Of a stretch of 15,459 nt of DNA, positions 14,666 to 15,459 are shown one piece after another. Each line of letters opens with the position of its first letter. The first letter of the stretch is position 1. The notes under the pieces are model-generated. The model worked only from the letters and a program-made list of their open reading frames with translations, was not told where the DNA came from and ran no database searches. Origin of the DNA: Parvibaculum sp964560165 (GTDB lineage Bacteria > Pseudomonadota > Alphaproteobacteria > Parvibaculales > Parvibaculaceae). The DNA lies in NCBI GenBank assembly GCA_964560165.1, contig CAZLLB010000060.1, positions 1 through 15,459 on the forward strand, in the 5' to 3' direction. A program made the position numbers and the translations under genes.

Positions 14666-15352
14666 TCAATCCAGCGATCCTGTGAGCGAGGCGCGCTGGG
14701 AAATTTCAATCCAGTTGCCGTCTGGATCGCGGATGAAGGAAATGCGGGCGATCTTGCCGAGCGTTTGCGGGGGCTGGCCTTCACCGCCGCCGCGCGCGAG
14801 GACGCCGGCATGTTCGTCGTCGGTCTTGAAGACCTGAACGGTGAGATAGCGAAAGCCGGTGCCCGTGATCGAGGCATCGGCGGGAGCGTCTTTCGCCTCA
14901 TCCATCATGATGACGCTGTCGCCGCAATAGAATGACAACCCACCTTCTTCGGGCACATCTGGAAGTTCCATCGCCAACGCATAGAAGTGGCGATGGGCAG
15001 CGATGTTGCGGACGGCGAGTTTGATGCCAATGCGGGTGATGCCGAAAAGGCCGGGCGGCACCAGCGTCACTGCATTGCCATCGGGATCGGTGAGGCGCTT
15101 GGGGCCGAGGAGGCCTTCGCGGGCAATCAGCAATTCGCGATAGCCGGACGGCGCGGTTTCGGGAATGAGGTCGCGGCTTTCGTTGATCTTCAGGACCGAG
15201 CCGAGAAGATCGTGGCGATGTTGCTGGCGGCCCTGACCGAGCGGGAGCAGGTGATCGAAGGGGAGCCCGATTTCATTTTGATAGAAGGCGAGCATCGGCG
15301 CGAGGTTATTGGTGAAGAGGCCGATGTCGATGCGCGGCTTGGCGAGGTTCAT
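14666..15352 (-). CDS. VOC-fold (glyoxalase/bleomycin resistance superfamily) protein, two modules
   Basis: This 228-residue cytosolic protein has two vicinal-oxygen-chelate modules. Module 1 (about 6-102) begins IDIGLFTNNLAPMLAFYQNE and ends with the DPDGNAVTLV strand. Module 2 (about 107-220) begins GIKLAVRNIAAHRHFYALAM and ends with FIRDPDGNWIEIS. The Glu in the last strand is a usual metal ligand, but the equivalent place in module 1 has no acidic residue. The family includes glyoxalase I, ring-cleaving dioxygenases, epimerases and resistance proteins; the exact activity cannot be assigned. The frame is open to 15439 but runs into an intergenic repeat. The ATG at 15352, with AAAGAGG 5 nt upstream and the module beginning directly after it, is the convincing start. 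It is convergent with DUF1329 and bracketed by two repeat copies. Confidence 0.9.
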   Translation of the reverse strand: MNLAKPRIDIGLFTNNLAPMLAFYQNEIGLPFDHLLPLGQGRQQHRHDLLGSVLKINESRDLIPETAPSGYRELLIAREGLLGPKRLTDPDGNAVTLVPPGLFGITRIGIKLAVRNIAAHRHFYALAMELPDVPEEGGLSFYCGDSVIMMDEAKDAPADASITGTGFRYLTVQVFKTDDEHAGVLARGGGEGQPPQTLGKIARISFIRDPDGNWIEISQRASLTGSLD

Positions 15353-15390
15353 GGCGGCCTCTTTCTGTTTCATGCGTGTACAAACTAACA

Positions 15391-15459
15391 TGTTATCCCG
15401 GCCTTGTGCCGGGATCCAGGAGCGTAAAATGCTGAACAAGCGGTCCCTGGACCCCGGCA
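15391..15459. repeat. Nested-palindrome intergenic repeat, copy 2 (cut by window end)
   Basis: TGTTATCCCGGCCTTGTGCC opens a second copy in the same orientation as the element at 14541. It has the inner hairpin CCCGG-CCTTGTG-CCGGG and a very similar centre (GCGTAAAATGCTGAACAAGC). It continues to CTGGACCCCGGCA, where the window stops before the right arm is complete. Confidence 0.85.

Noticed and set aside
14540..14935. 131-residue plus-strand open frame
   Set aside because: It starts in the palindromic repeat and runs antisense to the VOC gene; no family resemblance.
15353..15439. N-terminal extension of the VOC frame
   Set aside because: It runs into the intergenic repeat and encodes no fold element; the ATG at 15352 has a proper ribosome site.
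14541..15459. CRISPR-like array
   Set aside because: There are only two copies, about 850 nt apart, with internal palindromes and a gene between them, and no regular spacers.

Overview
The window is a 15.5 kb piece of a GC-rich bacterial chromosome, most likely from an alphaproteobacterium. Three things point there: a response regulator that matches the alphaproteobacterial cell-cycle protein CpdR almost end to end, nested-palindrome intergenic repeats of the 'TCATCCCGGC...GCCGGGATCC' type common in that class, and the general codon character. A hydrocarbon- or surfactant-using member of Hyphomicrobiales or Parvibaculales would fit, but this is inference. I see no transposase, integrase, phage gene or CRISPR array.

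Left part (1-2458) is housekeeping. It holds an N-formylglutamate amidohydrolase (minus strand), the divergent cpdR gene, a complete tRNA-Val(GAC) with a candidate promoter, and a small PAP2-family membrane phosphatase (minus strand).

Middle part (2459-6929) is a two-gene HAE1-type RND efflux operon on the plus strand: a membrane-anchored periplasmic adaptor and an AcrB-like proton-driven pump. No outer-membrane TolC-type partner and no regulator gene is present, so a TolC encoded elsewhere is presumably used.

Right part (6933-14482) is the most interesting block. On the minus strand a compact run reads MMPL/HAE3-type RND exporter -> glutathione S-transferase -> TauD-like 2-oxoglutarate dioxygenase -> LolA-like periplasmic protein -> outer-membrane beta-barrel protein. 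Gaps are 39, 17 and 76 nt, followed by a 4-nt overlap. A DUF1329 exported protein is divergent from the exporter across a 186-nt intergenic region. An MMPL exporter, a LolA-like carrier, a DUF1329 protein and a barrel together suggest an inner-to-outer-membrane (or reverse) route for lipids or another hydrophobic molecule. The two soluble enzymes inside the same operon suggest that the cargo is also chemically processed. Four of these six genes start at GTG or TTG, whereas every other protein gene in the window starts at ATG. The exporter's leader can fold into two mutually exclusive hairpins next to its ribosome binding site, and two related dyads lie upstream of it.

The right end (14541-15459) holds a two-module VOC (glyoxalase-fold) protein on the minus strand, bracketed by two direct copies of a nested-palindrome intergenic repeat; the second copy is cut by the window edge. 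No gene-free stretch longer than 300 nt occurs outside these features.
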